Notes: a model not told the origin generated them from the letters alone. 64,000 nt of DNA from Malania oleifera (GCF_029873635.1 NC_080428.1:63297957-63361956), one strand, 5' to 3'. Shown: positions 25,510 to 37,258, counted from the stretch's first letter. Numbers and translations are program-made.

Positions 25510-26384
25510 CTTTTTTGTTTCTTTAGTTTTTTTTGTTGTTTTTCATTGCTTTTAGAGAATTGAATAATTGTTATATTTTTTTTCTTTGTCGAATTTATTT
25601 AAAGTTATAATTTTTATGCTTGTTGGGTGTTATTTTTGAAGTTTTTAATTTCCTTCCTTCTTAGTTAGTGTTAGTATTATATTTAATTGTGCTTGAATTA
25701 ATTTTAATAGCTTAAAGTTCGATTTGGTTCAATCTTCTAAAATACAAAAAATAAAAAAAATAAAAAAAATGTATTTTTTTTTTTAGAAATTCAATTAGTT
25801 GTTCTCTTTAAAATTTAAATTTTGTTGTAGTTCAATTTAGTTTAGGGTTAGTCTTATGAAAGTTCTTATTTTTATCGTGTTCAGTTATCATTTAAGTTGT
25901 TAAAGCGTTAAATTTTGTTGAGTTCTTGTTTGCGTTTAAGTTTGATTTTGATTCAAGTTCTTACTTTTGTTAAAGGTTCGATTTTTATCGTTCGCATTTG
26001 TATTTGATTGAGTTTTATTAGTGCGTGTTTTAAGTGAAGTGTTAAAGTTGCCGTTTTTAGTTTTATTCCAAAATTTAAATGCGTGTTTAAATTCTTGCCT
26101 GATTAGACGTAGGTTTTGTGTTTCTCGTTATTTAATTCAGTGCATGCTAGGATTAGGATTTAATTTGCATGTTCGTTTAATTTGTTGAAAGAAATCTCAA
26201 ACAATCCTAAAACCCGAAATCTGAACTGAGTTTAGTGACTTTTTATTTTTGATTGGAAATACATAAAATTTGGAATTTAAACCGCATTCCCTGAGTAGAC
26301 GATATTGCCTTTGGGCTGAATATTACACGATAAAACTCCTATACTTGGGATGGCTTCCGAGCTGCTCATCTTTTGAGTGAGTCA
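24453..26384 (+). repeat. Tat/Athila-type 3' LTR
   Basis: About 1.93 kb, from TGATTACGCGC after the PPT to ...GAGTCA. The start matches the solo LTR at 49724 and the LTR fragment at 53881. The end (26295-26384, with 'agacgatattgcctttggg' and 'gtgagtca') matches the minus-strand LTR end next to a PBS at 40549-40640. The interior has a pyrimidine-rich leader and a (CT)n run at 25424-25505. Serine/leucine-rich ORFs across the CT run are artefacts. The right boundary is set by comparison with the LTR at 40549. Confidence 0.7.
25424..25505. repeat. (CT)n microsatellite
   Basis: About 80 bp of almost pure CT dinucleotide inside the Tat LTR leader. The Tat LTRs at 41253-41306 (GA) and 54904-54981 have equivalent runs. 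Confidence 0.95.
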
Positions 26385-26875
26385 AGCAAGTTTGGACATT
26401 GTCCACGAAGACGGGCGACGGATCCCTACACCACGAGGAGGTCGAGTAGCTCCAATACAAGGCGGTCGAGCAGCTTTCTCCCGTTGTATAGGTGAAGTAC
26501 GTATTCGGGTCATCTGCACCGTATGCCCCATCGACATCCGCCGGTATTGCGGGCCCGTCCAGTAGACAGGTAGACGCCCCGTCTGACTCTATTGTCGCCC
26601 TGTCTATGTCATACCTGTTAGACAACCCTCTCAATGCGGAGGAGATGGATGCACCCACTTTGCCACCTCAGACTTGTCCAGAGACTTCATATGAGTTAGC
26701 TCCTTGTCCGCTTCGCATGGATATAGACGATGCAATACCTATGGGTGATGATGGACATGTAGCACATCGACGAGCCTGGACGCTAGACGCGGAGGAGCTG
26801 CTAGGAGAGGGCAAACGCAGACGCAAACGACAGCCACCCCGACACTGGAGACGACCTCCCTGCTGCACTAAGTAG
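26385..26875 (+). pseudogene. Fragment of unknown protein, Arg/Pro-rich C-terminus
   Basis: Not recognised with confidence. Base composition is higher in GC and codon-like compared with the flanks. One frame (26377-26565) gives an RRIPTPRGGRVAP-like basic stretch. A second frame (26492-26875) gives about 127 residues with an acidic DIDDAIPMGDDGH block and a basic tail GEGKRRRKRQPPRHW, ending at a TAG. The frame change suggests a decayed gene cut off by the LTR at its 5' side. The acidic-then-basic tail and the downstream repeats resemble transposase or plant-mobile-domain gene ends, but that is a guess. The long minus-strand reading over the same region is probably a shadow. Confidence 0.35.
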
Positions 26876-26978
26876 GAGATCATCATCGTATTATTTCACT
26901 TGTATAGCATGTATTTGTTCATTCTTTCATTTGAACATCATGTATTTGTTCATTATTTCATTTGTATAGATTATCGTA

Positions 26979-27482
26979 TTATTTAAAGTGGCAAGGATCT
27001 ATTTGTTCATTTTTTTAACTTGTATAGATCATCGTTGTATTAATTCTTCTGTACAGCATCAGGATGTCCATTCTTTCATTTTTATAGATGATTGTTCTAT
27101 TATTTCATTTGTGCAACATTATATTTTTTTTCTTTTTTCAATTGTAAAGAGCATCGTTGTATTATTTATCTATAATTAGAAATATTTATTCATTTTCCAC
27201 ATGATGTATATGTGAATGAAATTTGGTTATTATTTAAAGTGGCAAGCATCTATTTGTTCATTTTTTTTAACTTGTATAGATCATCGTTGTATTAATTCTT
27301 TTGTATAGCATCAGCATGTCCATTCTTTCATTTGTATAGTTGATCGTTCTATTATTTCATTTGTGCAACATTATATTTTTTTCTTTTTTCAATTGTAAAG
27401 AGCATCGTTGTATTATTTATCTATAATTAGAAATATTTATTCATTTTCCATAGGATGTATATGTGAATGAAATTTGGTTATG
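26979..27482. repeat. Tandem repeat, two units of 252 bp
   Basis: Units 26979-27230 and 27231-27482, each starting 'ttatttaaagtggcaag' and ending 'gaatgaaatttggtta'. They differ by a few substitutions and T-run lengths. No ORF. Confidence 0.9.
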
Positions 27483-27520
27483 ACTGATGTGAATGAACGT
27501 TTCGTATTGTTTCCCACGGA

Positions 27521-27818
27521 TGTATACATGAAAGTAGTGAATGTAACATTGTGAACATATTGGTATCGATTGTGTAGGATAAATGTTTTCTTTGAACATG
27601 TGCATGGATGGATATACTCAATTTTTAAAGGGGACTCTGCCGAAATTTTTATAGTAATTTGATAGGTTGGATGTGTATGAAAGTGGTGAATGTAACGTTG
27701 TGAACATACTGGCATCAATTGTGTTGTATAAACGTTTTCTTTGAACAGGTGCTTGGATGGGATATGCTCAATTTTTAAAGGGGACTCTGCCGAATTTTCT
27801 ACAATAATGATTCTTTAT
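27521..27818. repeat. Tandem repeat, two units of about 149 bp
   Basis: Units about 27521-27669 and 27670-27818. Both contain 'gtgaatgtaac', 'gttttctttgaaca' and 'aaggggactctgccgaa'. The last motif recurs in some plant DNA-transposon ends as I remember them, which would fit the fragment upstream; this is uncertain. Confidence 0.85.
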
Positions 27819-28854
27819 ATAATTGGACGCCCACACTATGCTAAATGTATATCAAATTTTGAGTTCCAATACTTAGATTACTATTATTCATATTATAGAA
27901 TATTGGGTTAACAACAACTAAAGAACTCAATATAACAATCATACGTTATAAATATACACTAACTCATTGGACATATACCTTAGTTAATGTGAAAACAATT
28001 CATGCATGCAAAGTAGGTCAAGAACTGCATACTTACCACAAAATAAATAAGAAAATGACGTGAAACTTCATGAATTGTGAATGAAAGTTGCTACCAAAAT
28101 GAGCGTAGCATATCAGTGCAATTGCATACATGAAGGTTGACAATAATTAGAGGGCTGAACTCTGTTCCTGAAATTTGAACCCTATATCTTCCTCCTCCAT
28201 CCACCCCCCCCCCCCCAAAACTAAACTCGACATGCATGCTCAAGCATGTACCAAACGAAGTCAAATTTCAAACCAGAAGGCTATCTTTGTTAGCCAACAT
28301 GCCTACACATATGAAACATTGTTAAAAAAATTTATGATCACAGATCTATTTCAAATTAATCCAATGAAATAGTGTGGGTAACAAGTGTAAAAAAAGGACT
28401 TGGATAAGCACAAACACCTCTATAATTTGATCCAGCTCAATGTTCAAAACCTAGTTGAACTGAGACTTGCAAACCCCATCCCTAAATAAAACAGGTAAGT
28501 AGCTAATGAGTGAAGATTATTCTAAGTTAATTAACTAATGGATCCAAAGGATAAAGATACTTGATGTTATCAAATATTAAAAGTCATATTTTAGTTTCCA
28601 TTTAGGCGAATGATTCAAGTAAGAAAAATGGATTTTTTTGGGCAGGTTTGAACATGCTAGTAAGGCCAAAAGATTATCTCATACACACATGGCGTACAAA
28701 CCTAGAAGACCACATCAAATGAGAGATGTCGTTTCGTGACACGTGGCAAATCTCGCTGGACCAAGTAGCGATATTACTTCAGAGTCATTTCAGGAATTAT
28801 TTGCCTAAAAAAGGTATAATTTAATATATTTTCCTAAAAAAAAGATAAACCGCA
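27819..28854. other. Intergenic, no gene seen
   Basis: AT-rich. Contains a C homopolymer-rich patch at 28203-28216. Short ORFs have no recognisable content. Confidence 0.6.
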
Positions 28855-29305
28855 AAAAATTTTCTGCAAGATGGTTATTTGTATTGCTTAATACTCTTAG
28901 CCTTAACGAGGGTAATCTTCACACACTTTACAATGAACCACTTCTCACAAATGTTGCAACCAATCCAAAACTCATCAGCATTGTAGTTTCCACTGTAGCT
29001 TCCATACAAAGGGTTTCACTATGTTCATCTTCATCTTCCTCGTAACTTTCATCTTCAAGTCTCGGGTTGCCTTTAACTTGTCCATCATTAATCATAAGTG
29101 CAGGTTAAGGAAGTGGAACTTCCTCTGCCAAAAGAGTAACTTCCCAAGTTTCATTCAGCTGTACATACAGACACAGGTTTTCCTTATCTGGATCACAGAG
29201 GCCATAACAATCATCAACATCATAGGTTAAGGTACGAACAAGGCCAGCTCGTCTACTGTTGTAATCCTTGGAGATCTCTTCTACAATTCGAGGATTGGAA
29301 GCCAT
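28855..29305 (-). pseudogene. Alfin-like PHD-finger protein retro-pseudogene
   Basis: The parent family (Alfin-like, AL) are nuclear readers of H3K4me3. From ATG at 29305 the frame reads [41 protein letters not shown], then [15 protein letters not shown], the AL N-domain. A TAA follows at about 29105, but the same frame continues with PAL-x-IN, then a jump to the acidic [15 protein letters not shown] linker. After a frameshift comes the C-terminal [31 protein letters not shown], a stop where a Cys belongs, then PSC. The middle of the protein (roughly 100-120 residues) is deleted. Family introns are missing, including at the CDP/ENLCLY junction where I expect one, so a retrocopy is the best reading. 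Several zinc ligands are lost. Confidence 0.85.
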
Positions 29306-29880
29306 TTCCATGGCGTACAAGATTAAAGTGATTCAATGGAGCTTGAATTCAAACAGAATGCCAAAACCTTTTAGGCATATTCGATGAACAGAGAGTGGCT
29401 TGTCGAGGCCGTGACCATGGTCATAGATCGAACTCTGCCAAAGAGGTTTGGGATAGATACCCTTCCCGTAACACTAACAAAACCCACCTATAAATAGGGC
29501 AACAGACAAGCCCATCTTCTCCATTCTTGAATTCAATCTCACTTCCTAATCTCTCCTTGAAGGCCTCTGCATCACTTCCCACTCTCTTTCTTTTGCCGGT
29601 AATTTCATTTCTTCATTTGCCGATTTCTTTCGAGTTTCGATCTTTGCTTTTTCATTGTGTTGGGAGGGTTTTGTGGTTCTTATTTTTGTTCTGATCGGTG
29701 TCTGCATTGGGTCTGCTAATTTTTTTTTTTTTTTTTGGGAACTCGATAGACCTGTTCTGTATTGCGAATCGGTGTGTATTGGAGTTAATTTCTTGGTGGG
29801 GGTTTTTTTTTTTGTGGAAAAAAGTGGTGAAATGGCTTGCAAGAAGATTTCCTCCCTAGGAGGTTGCTGAAGTAGTATTT
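29306..29880 (+). promoter_or_regulatory. Promoter-like segment, TATA box at 29490-29497
   Basis: TATAAATA (29490-29497) is followed about 30 bp later by a pyrimidine-rich leader (29515-29590) and a GTAATTT donor-like site near 29600. A short frame (ATG at 29832) encodes only 12 residues, MACKKISSLGGC, before TGA. It looks like the promoter and leader of a plant gene whose body is missing, or a promoter of a non-coding transcript. It points away from the adjacent Alfin-like pseudogene. No product can be named. Confidence 0.4.
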
Positions 29881-30954
29881 CAAAAGGCTCTCTAGGGCCT
29901 ATTTGACTATCAAATCAGCCCAAGTAATTGTCATTTACTATGGAACTGAGTTTTCCTTTTCTAAATTAAGGTCGTTGATCTCCAGTACACGGGTATGTTT
30001 TAAGATTAATTTCAATGAAAGATTTTGTATTAAAAAAAAAAAACTCATTTAAAAAATGATAACTTATTTTATACAATTAATAATTTAGAAAACTCAAATG
30101 TTGGTCATTTCTAAAATTATACTTTTATGCATTCTTTTGCTATACTTTTGTTTCCTCAATTTTAAAATGAAAATTAAATTCTCTTATATTTCTTTTACTT
30201 TTTTTCCCCATTTTTCATTTTCTAAATATGGCCTAAATAGAAGGTTGCTGTTATCAATTAATTAGTCTATATAATTGACTAACAATTTCAATAATAATTA
30301 TTTTAAATTAATATTTAAATATTTTCTACTCAATAAAATAATAAAATATTTCCCTATTTAATTAAATATAATTAGTGTATATTTATAATGTATAACTATT
30401 ATATTAATTTATGATAAAAATAATATTTTTAACTAAATTACAAAATTTAATTTATTTTATGTGAAAATTTAAATTAATAAATGATTTTTCCCTCCAATAA
30501 TTTATTTAATCATTATTATAATAAATAAATAAATAAGGAGAAAACAAAAAATTCTTTAAGCACATAAACGGGGAAAAAACTCAACTTTTTCTTCCCTCTT
30601 CTCCTAGCATAGTTAGAGGGCCCCATGTAGCCCATTAATTTTATAATCATTTTCAAATTATATACTATTTACTTTTTCTTCCCCCTTCTCCGAGCTAGAG
30701 GGCCCCATCTAGCCCACTAATTTTATAATCATTTCCAAAAATTTCTAAAATTTCTCTCTCCTTGATCTCATGTGAGCCCTACTAAAATTTTAAACATTAT
30801 TTATTAAATTCTCCTCACTCTCTCTACATTGATCCCATTAATTTTAATTTTAATTTTTAAAAATATTTATTTTCTTATTGGACAAAAAAAAAAAAAAAAA
30901 CACAACATGAATAAATTCAACTAAATAATTTTTTGAAAAAAATTTATTCTAACT
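29881..30954. other. AT-rich intergenic with a 90-bp tandem duplication
   Basis: No gene. 30588-30648 and 30679-30737 are related units containing 'agagggccccat', 'agccca' and 'taattttataatcattt'. Confidence 0.6.
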
Positions 30955-32506
30955 CAAGAACTTTGCATTACTTTCCTTTTCAATACTTTTACAATATAAA
31001 ATTAATTTAAATTTTTAATTCCTACTTTCTCTCTCATTATTTTATATTTATATTTACTAAAAGTGAAGAATTAATTTCAATTTATATAATTCAAAAGTAT
31101 AGAAATATATATACTATATTAGCATAGATGATTGAAATTGTTTTTAAAATTTAATACAATATACACAATACAATACAATTTTTTTTCATTAAAATCCTAG
31201 AATTAATTTTAATTGATATTATTCAAAATTATACAAGTATATAGACTGTGTTACTAAATAATGAATGAATAAATTAATCAAATAGGGTTGAATGCAACAA
31301 AAAAAAGCAGTTGGATTCTCTTCAATTAAAGCATGATGGAGGACCATTCTAGAGGGAGACTATGTGGGAAGCGCTTCATGTCCATGCAATAATTGTAAAG
31401 CTTCATGTTATTAATAGATTTAAACTTTAGGGTATTTTTTGGTAGTTTTCAAGAAGACAAAAGATGGAGTGTGAAAATGACCTTATGAATGACATGACAT
31501 AAAACATCAAAAAGAAAAATTTGTGAGTATAAGTTTTGGATAGGAGTTTGATGGATGGATAGTGTTTTAAATTTTTATGCCCCCTTCATAACTAATTAAT
31601 TTATGATTGTGATTGCCCAGGCAGTTTGATAAAAATTGATGAATAATTATTAATTAAAAGTAAATATTAGAATTTAGGTAAGTAATACGAAAAAACAGTG
31701 TTGGTTCGTGCAATCTTTAAGTTTTACAACATGGAATTAATATGATTGTAGAGGGTATTACATGGTACATCAATTAAAACGAATGAATATATATATACAC
31801 CAAGGTACTAAATAATGAATGAATAAATTAATTAAATGAAATTGATGGCAAAAAAATAAAAAATAAGAAAAAAAAGTGACTGGATCCTCTTCAATTAAGG
31901 CATGCTAGAGGTGCACTCTGGAGGGAGACCTTGTGGGAAGCGCTTCGTGTCCGTGCAATAATTGTAAATCATGTAGTTTTGCTGAACCCATTTTAGTCTT
32001 TCTTGACTTGTAGAATCCAACTCCTGAGTGAGCCACGAATTCGCTGTACCAGATGTTGAAGAAGATGGAGGTGAACTACATGAAGATGCTCCGGATGACC
32101 ACACACAAGCATCAGCATTGTAATTCCTGTAGGAGGCGGTGAAAGGTGCTTGGGTCCAGTCAGCCTTCACAAGCCCACCTCTTGTGGCCCAATCATCCGC
32201 ATTCCAAAGACTGGAGTATATTCTCATCGGCTGATTTTTAGGAAAGGGAACACCCATTGATTCCATGTTCTTGAATTCCCTAATAGGCGTGCCATCCACA
32301 GAGAAGCTGAAACAGAGACACGGTCAAGATGTTAAAAAACATATATTGAGATCGAACTGGGTTCGCTGGAACTGTACATATAATTAATTTTTTCACTTTA
32401 GTTGGGAGTACATGTACTTACATTATGGCTTGAGGATTCCAGAGGATGGAATAGGTGTGAAAGTCAGCAGTGGGATCAAACCACAAGTAGAATTGCTGCT
32501 CCCTAT
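30955..32506 (-). repeat. XTH duplicon, copy 1
   Basis: Homologous to 38093-39794. It covers an old XTH exon-3 tail, the intergenic spacer, exon 3, intron 2 and about 85 bp of exon 2 of the intact gene. Exon sequence is nearly identical between copies. The spacer shows small indels plus a unit of about 90 bp repeated in copy 2 (38587-38770) but absent here. Confidence 0.85.
31310..31400 (-). pseudogene. XTH exon-3 tail fragment, copy 1
   Basis: About 90 bp resembling the last codons of the adjacent XTH gene. The minus strand encodes a variant of [17 protein letters not shown] with substitutions, plus the same 3' flank 'tcttcaattaa'. The rest of that ancestral gene copy is gone. It shows that at least one earlier XTH duplicate existed here before the larger duplication. 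Confidence 0.75.
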
Positions 32507-33071
32507 TGCCTTTGCCTTGGCCGAAAACATTGGTATGAAGAATGTAGGGATCTCCACTCAAGTTCCCCAAGAATTCGAAGTCTATCTCGTCGTGGGTCGA
32601 TCCTTGGGACGACAACTGCAGCACATACTTGGTGCGTTAGTTAAACAAATTAACATTCCCAGGATGTAGATATAGCTAAATTTTATCCTACCTCTGAAAT
32701 ATTCCACACGTTTATTCCAAAATATTAATTAAAATTAAAAGCTGATTGAAAAGCTTGGACTAGCTACTTACATAGTAGGCAGTGACGGTGCCTGCGGAGT
32801 TACCGGGGACGAGCTTGAGCTGCATGTCGATCTTGCCGAATAGGTACTCCTGCTTGGATTGAAAACCAGAGCCAGAGGCTTTGTCGAGGGAAAGAGTGAG
32901 AAGGTCGCCATTGTTGAGAATTTGAGCACGACCGTCTCCCCAAGTGATGTCAAAGTTCTCGTAGAAGTTGGTTGCAGACGAGAGGAGTACTGCTGAAGAG
33001 CTGAACATAAGAGAGAACAGCAGCATCTTCACAACATTTGAAGAAGAAAGCAGAGACGAAGCCATGGACAT
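31895..33071 (-). CDS. XTH: Xyloglucan endotransglucosylase/hydrolase (XTH)
   Basis: A secreted GH16 enzyme that cuts and rejoins xyloglucan chains in the cell wall. Three exons: 33071-32772 (300 nt), 32615-32422 (194 nt), 32306-31895 (412 nt, TAA at 31895-31897). Introns of 156 and 115 bp both run GTAAGT...CAG. The product is 301 aa, usual for the family. Residues 1-33 form a signal peptide (hydrophobic [14 protein letters not shown]), then [12 protein letters not shown]. The catalytic block [11 protein letters not shown] spans 108-118, with nucleophile Glu110 and acid/base Glu114, followed by the N-glycosylation site NLS (118-120). Exon 3 carries the XET C-terminal domain with [17 protein letters not shown] and cysteine pairs ending [17 protein letters not shown]. 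The start is the first ATG in frame after the leader; a second Met at residue 3 is possible. It looks intact; group I/II-like. Confidence 0.95.
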
Positions 33072-33177
33072 GGTGATACTAAGCACGGGGAGGAATTGGA
33101 ATTTGTTGGTACCAATAATATTGGGATTAAGAGGAGGGATGGTATTGGAGTGTGTTTGGGATGGAAGGTGCGTTGGG

Positions 33178-33186
33178 TTTTTTATA
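33178..33186 (-). promoter_or_regulatory. TATA box of XTH gene
   Basis: TATAAAAAA on the minus strand, about 110 bp upstream of the start codon, which predicts transcription start near 33150. A CT-rich Y-patch-like tract lies just upstream of it (33186-33200, purine-rich on plus). Confidence 0.6.
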
Positions 33187-33259
33187 CGAGAGGGAGGGAG
33201 AAGAGGAAATGGGCATGAAGCTTCAGTTCAGCTGTGGACAGTTGGCATATGAATAGGAA

Positions 33260-34723
33260 AAAGTATAATAACCCAGTTGGCAAAATGGGAATAGCAGTTG
33301 GCGTTATCTTTTAACCCTGTAACGCGGTTTGGCATCATTTCAAGTTTTGGACGCCCATTGGCTCTAGACTCTAGAGAGAGATCTGTTTTTCACTATGGAA
33401 AAAAGCAGGGCCATGGGCTACCCAATTGAAAGACGTAACGGCAAGCAATAAAACTGGGTTTGGCTGGTGTTCCTTGTTTTAAGACGAAGTCATGACTCGC
33501 GACTTCCTTACCTACTTCAAATTTTACTTATATAATTTCCCCAAATATTATATTTTCTGGAACCAGAAGATTTGTTTCTAAAAAAATTATGAATAAAGTG
33601 GTCCTGCAGGCTATAACTTTTCATTTGAGTTAGTAATTTGACATTCAAGTGGAAAATAGTAGAAGTTCATTCCAGTAATAGATTAATTGAGCTTTCAAAA
33701 AGTTTTGGACACCATCATTTCTAAGAAAAAAATGTCTTATAAACTTGACTTGTAAGAATAGTAAAAAACATGACTTGTGGTGGTGGCGATATCATCCGTG
33801 ACTCATCAAGTAATATTAAGGTTGTTTTCTCTGAAAAATTTGAGGTTGAGCCGAGTTACAAGCTCTTACTAGTAGAGGTGACAAAATGGATTTACGAGCC
33901 GGGTTTGGACGGATTGTAAACAGGTCGGGTCATAAATAAGTCGAGATTAAATGGGTTAGAACCTAGTAGACCCTAACCCGCCCGTTTAAAAAACAGGCAG
34001 GTCACGGGTTACTCGTTTAAAAAATATAATTATTTATTTTAAAAAATTTTAAACATTTCATATTAGAGGAACCCCGCCCCACCCCCCCCCCCCCCCCATT
34101 ATGAAGACACACTAAATCAAATCGTGCCATTAACAAATCAAGTAGCAAGATCTACTACTTCAACACTCAACAGCTGCTGCTTCAACACTCACCAAAGCCA
34201 GTACAAATCAAGCAACGGTATCAACAAGACCGCAACTCGAGTATACCTACAATCCTACATCTAAACAAAACGAATCAAAATCATAGATGAGAGATCTACT
34301 ACTTCAACAGAGCCATTAAGGAGACCAAGTTTGAAGCACTGATGGCAGCTCTAGAGATCGCTATGGAGTATGCAGATCCAGTCTATCGATGGCGTTGGGG
34401 TCGAAGCCAAAGCATTGATGTCCTGCATCGATGCTACAATGGTTAATATCAGAACAGCTGCGACGAAGAGAATGACGACGACCTTTGATGAAACCGCAAA
34501 TAGAGTAGAAAACATAACAAAATGGAAATGAAGAAAATATTATTGAATTCTCCTCCACAATGCAATAATACAGCAACCAGGTGTATATAACAAAAAAACA
34601 TAATAATTGTTGCAACAGATTTCAGCCACAACAAATGAAATCTTTCCAAGTGTATAACTAAAATTATTCTATATCATTCTGAATTGGCACATGGCCTAAT
34701 GAGGTGTCCATTGAGAGTTGTTC
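33260..34723. other. Intergenic with repeat remnants
   Basis: No gene. 33870-34015 has 'tagaggtgacaaaatgg' followed by GGGTT/CCCG-rich words, resembling a hAT-type terminal repeat and interior, but no matching opposite end was found. A C homopolymer patch lies at 34081-34097. 34360-34723 (minus) follows the Copia pol and may be its 3' LTR; no boundary could be fixed. Confidence 0.4.
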
Positions 34724-36400
34724 CTATGTGGTGGAGGTAGTGCTAATACGCCCATGCGAGCTAGACATGTCTGGAAGAATAGTGAGGCTCAATCGAAGGG
34801 TTGAAAACTTGGATATAGACAAGGGCTTGGTAAATATATCAACAAGTTGATCCTCGCTTGAGAGAAAAGAAACTTGTAGAGGTTTAGCTTGAATTCGATC
34901 CCATACAAAATGATAGTCAATATCCACATGTTTGGTACAAGGATGTAGCACAGGATTCATGGATAGGTAAGTTGCTCCCATATTATCATAGTAAAGAATA
35001 AGAGGTTTTGATAAGTAGATTTCCAACTTTGATATGAGAGATTGAAGCCACAACAAGTCTCACGTGGCATGAGCAAGGGCCTTATATTTCACCTTCGTGC
35101 TCGAACTGAATATAATAGATTGTTTCTTGGAGCTCCATGAGTCCATGTTTTTCCCAAAAAATATACAATAGCCACCAGTTGATTTTCTGTCATCGGGGCA
35201 TCCTGCCCAATCGACATCGGTGTAAGCAGCCATACAAAGAGTAAAAAATGATTGTAGAAATAAACCATAATGAAGTGTATGCTTTAAGCAACGTAAAATA
35301 CACTTAACACTCTGCCAATGAGATAGGCATAGGGCATGCATGAACTGACAAACATGGTTGACAGAGAAAGCAGGGTCTAGCATGATGAAGAGCAAGTATT
35401 GCAAACCGCCCACTACACTTCAATATAAGGTAGGATCTTCCGCAGAGGTGGAGTCAAAAGTAGACAACTTAGTGGAAGGAGACATAGGACTGCCAACAGA
35501 CTTACAATTCAACATGTTCATCTTCCTGAGCAAATCCAAAATATATTTCCTTTGAGAAATCACGAGGCCAGTAGAATCATGGCGACATTCAAGACCCAAG
35601 AAATAATCTAAATCCCTCATATCCTTAAGGGGAAGATCAGCCTGCAAAACAGAGACAAGATGATTTAAAACACTTGGATTGGAACCAATAAGCAATATAT
35701 CATCCATATAGACTAGGAAATAGATAACCACAAATTGATGTCGATAAATGAATAGTGAGGTGTCAGATTTTGAAACAGTAAAACCCAACTCCAGTAGCCG
35801 AGTGCTGAGACGCGCATACCAGGCCCGTGGAGCTCGTTTAAGGCCATATAAAGCTCTATTGAGTTTGTCGACATAGTTAGGAAATTGAGGGTGTATAAAC
35901 CCAGGTGGTTGAGTCATAGAAATATGTTCATCAAGAGTCCCATGCAAAAAGGCATTCTTAACATCCAACTGGTGAATCGGCCAACCAGAAGATACTGCAA
36001 TGGAGAGAACTAACTTGATTGTAGTTGGCTTGATCACAGGGCTAAATGTTTCATTGTAGTCAAAACCTTCAAGTTGATTGTAGCCCTCAACAACCAGTCT
36101 TGCCTTTCTTCGATCAATGGAACCATTGGACAAGTGCTTGGTCTTAAAAATCCAGTGATAGCCAACAATATTTAGATTAGGATCAGGAGGAACGAGCAAC
36201 CAAGTATTGGTTGACATAAGGGCATCAAACTCCAGTTGCATCGCATGCCTCCATTTTGGAAATTTAGAGGCTTGAGTAATAGAGGAGGGTCCCTCGGAAG
36301 TAGCGATGGAAGTGGCATAAGCACGAGGCTGAGGCCAAGCAACAATGTCATCAGTCCTTATTTTAGGGCAAACTTTGTTGGCTTGGGCTCTGGTTTGCAT
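34724..36400 (-). pseudogene. Copia reverse transcriptase-RNase H, two stops
   Basis: One continuous frame of about 558 codons with in-frame stops at 35420-35422 and 35060-35062. RVT_2 features in order: KARLVVEGYNQLEGFDYNET, HQLDVKNAFLHGTL, NRALYGLKRAPRAWYARL, catalytic VYMDDILL, then DLPLKDMRDLDYFLG. RNase H follows with YTDVDWAGCPDDRKSTGGY, SSTKVKYKALAHAT and DIFTKPL near the C-terminus (about 34840). The catalytic motifs look preserved; only the stops and the missing 5' half make it inactive. Confidence 0.9.
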
Positions 36401-36444
36401 GGGATGAATAGAGGTGGAAGGGATTGCGGAGGGAGATGTGGGTG

Positions 36445-37258
36445 CTAGAGAGGGTGAAAATAAGGGTGCCCTAGAAGAGTTAATAGATTACCTAGAAGAT
36501 GGAAGGGATTCAGGTAAGACGATGGGAAGATGAGTTTTTGGGCCAAGAGTAGAAGCTTGAGATGGAGAGGAAAGGGTATTAGGGTGTGGAGATGGGTTGG
36601 GCCGAGTAGAGAGTTGATTAGAAGAAGGAGAAGGCACATGAGGCTGAGATGGATAAAAGAAGGGTAGCTGAACAAGGGACGGGTTGGGCCGAGATGGACA
36701 GGCTGAAGATGGACTAGAAAGTGAAGCAAACAATGGGAATTTGGTTTCATAAAAAAGAACATCCCTATAAATATGCATTCTGGTAGTAGGGACATAAAAA
36801 CACATATAGCCATGGTGAGAAGAACTATAGCCAAGAAAAACACACGGAGAGACTTAAAATTCATTTTATGATTATTAAATTGCCTAAGATTAGGCCAGCA
36901 TAAGCAACCAAAAGTTTTAAGAAACAAGTAATCTGGTTTTTGATTAAATAGAACCTCAAAAGGTGATTTGTGATTTAAAGGGGGAGTAGGAAGGCGGTTG
37001 ATTAAGAAAACCGTAGTGACAAAAGCATCGGACTAGTAAGAATGGGGTAATGAAGAATGTGCAAGGAGAGCAAGACCTGTTTCCACAATATGTCTATGTT
37101 TTCTTTCAACCGAACAATTTTGTGAACCTACTAAAGTCATCAACAAAAGAAAGATAATATTTAAAACCACCACAAGAAAGCATTGGAGCAAGACCCCAAA
37201 CGTCTGAAAACACAAGATGGAGAGGCGCAAGAGAGTGATTGGAGGATTGGTCATATGA
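36445..37258 (-). pseudogene. Copia integrase remnant
   Basis: Frameshifted pieces: SDVWG-type and YYLSFVDD-type residues near 37190-37130, ERKHRHIVETGLALLAHSSLP (37107-37040), LKTFGCLCWPNLR (36921-36880) and FYVPTTRMHIYRDVLFYETKFP (36800-36740), then a Pro/Ser-rich linker. The DDE core is largely deleted. Same strand and element as the RT. Confidence 0.8.

Larger units (their letters stand above)
34724..37258 (-). mobile_element. Truncated Ty1/Copia pol remnant
   Basis: The minus strand keeps part of integrase, RT and RNase H in family order. Missing are the 5' LTR, gag, protease and most of the integrase core: the order jumps from LSFVDD-like residues to ERKHRHIVETGLALL near 37110. The left part ends inside the XTH duplicon interval; the right end at 37258 is cut by a Gypsy LTR fragment. 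Confidence 0.85.

Noticed and set aside
26323-26658. 111-codon minus-strand ORF
   Set aside because: Crosses the LTR boundary at 26384 and lies opposite the better coding candidate.
32402-32669. Plus-strand ORFs of 80-85 codons
   Set aside because: Antisense of XTH exon 2.
33870-34015. hAT-type terminal repeat (TAGAGGTGACAAAATGG)
   Set aside because: Only one end was found, with no matching inverted end and no 8-bp duplication; kept only as a remark in the intergenic entry.
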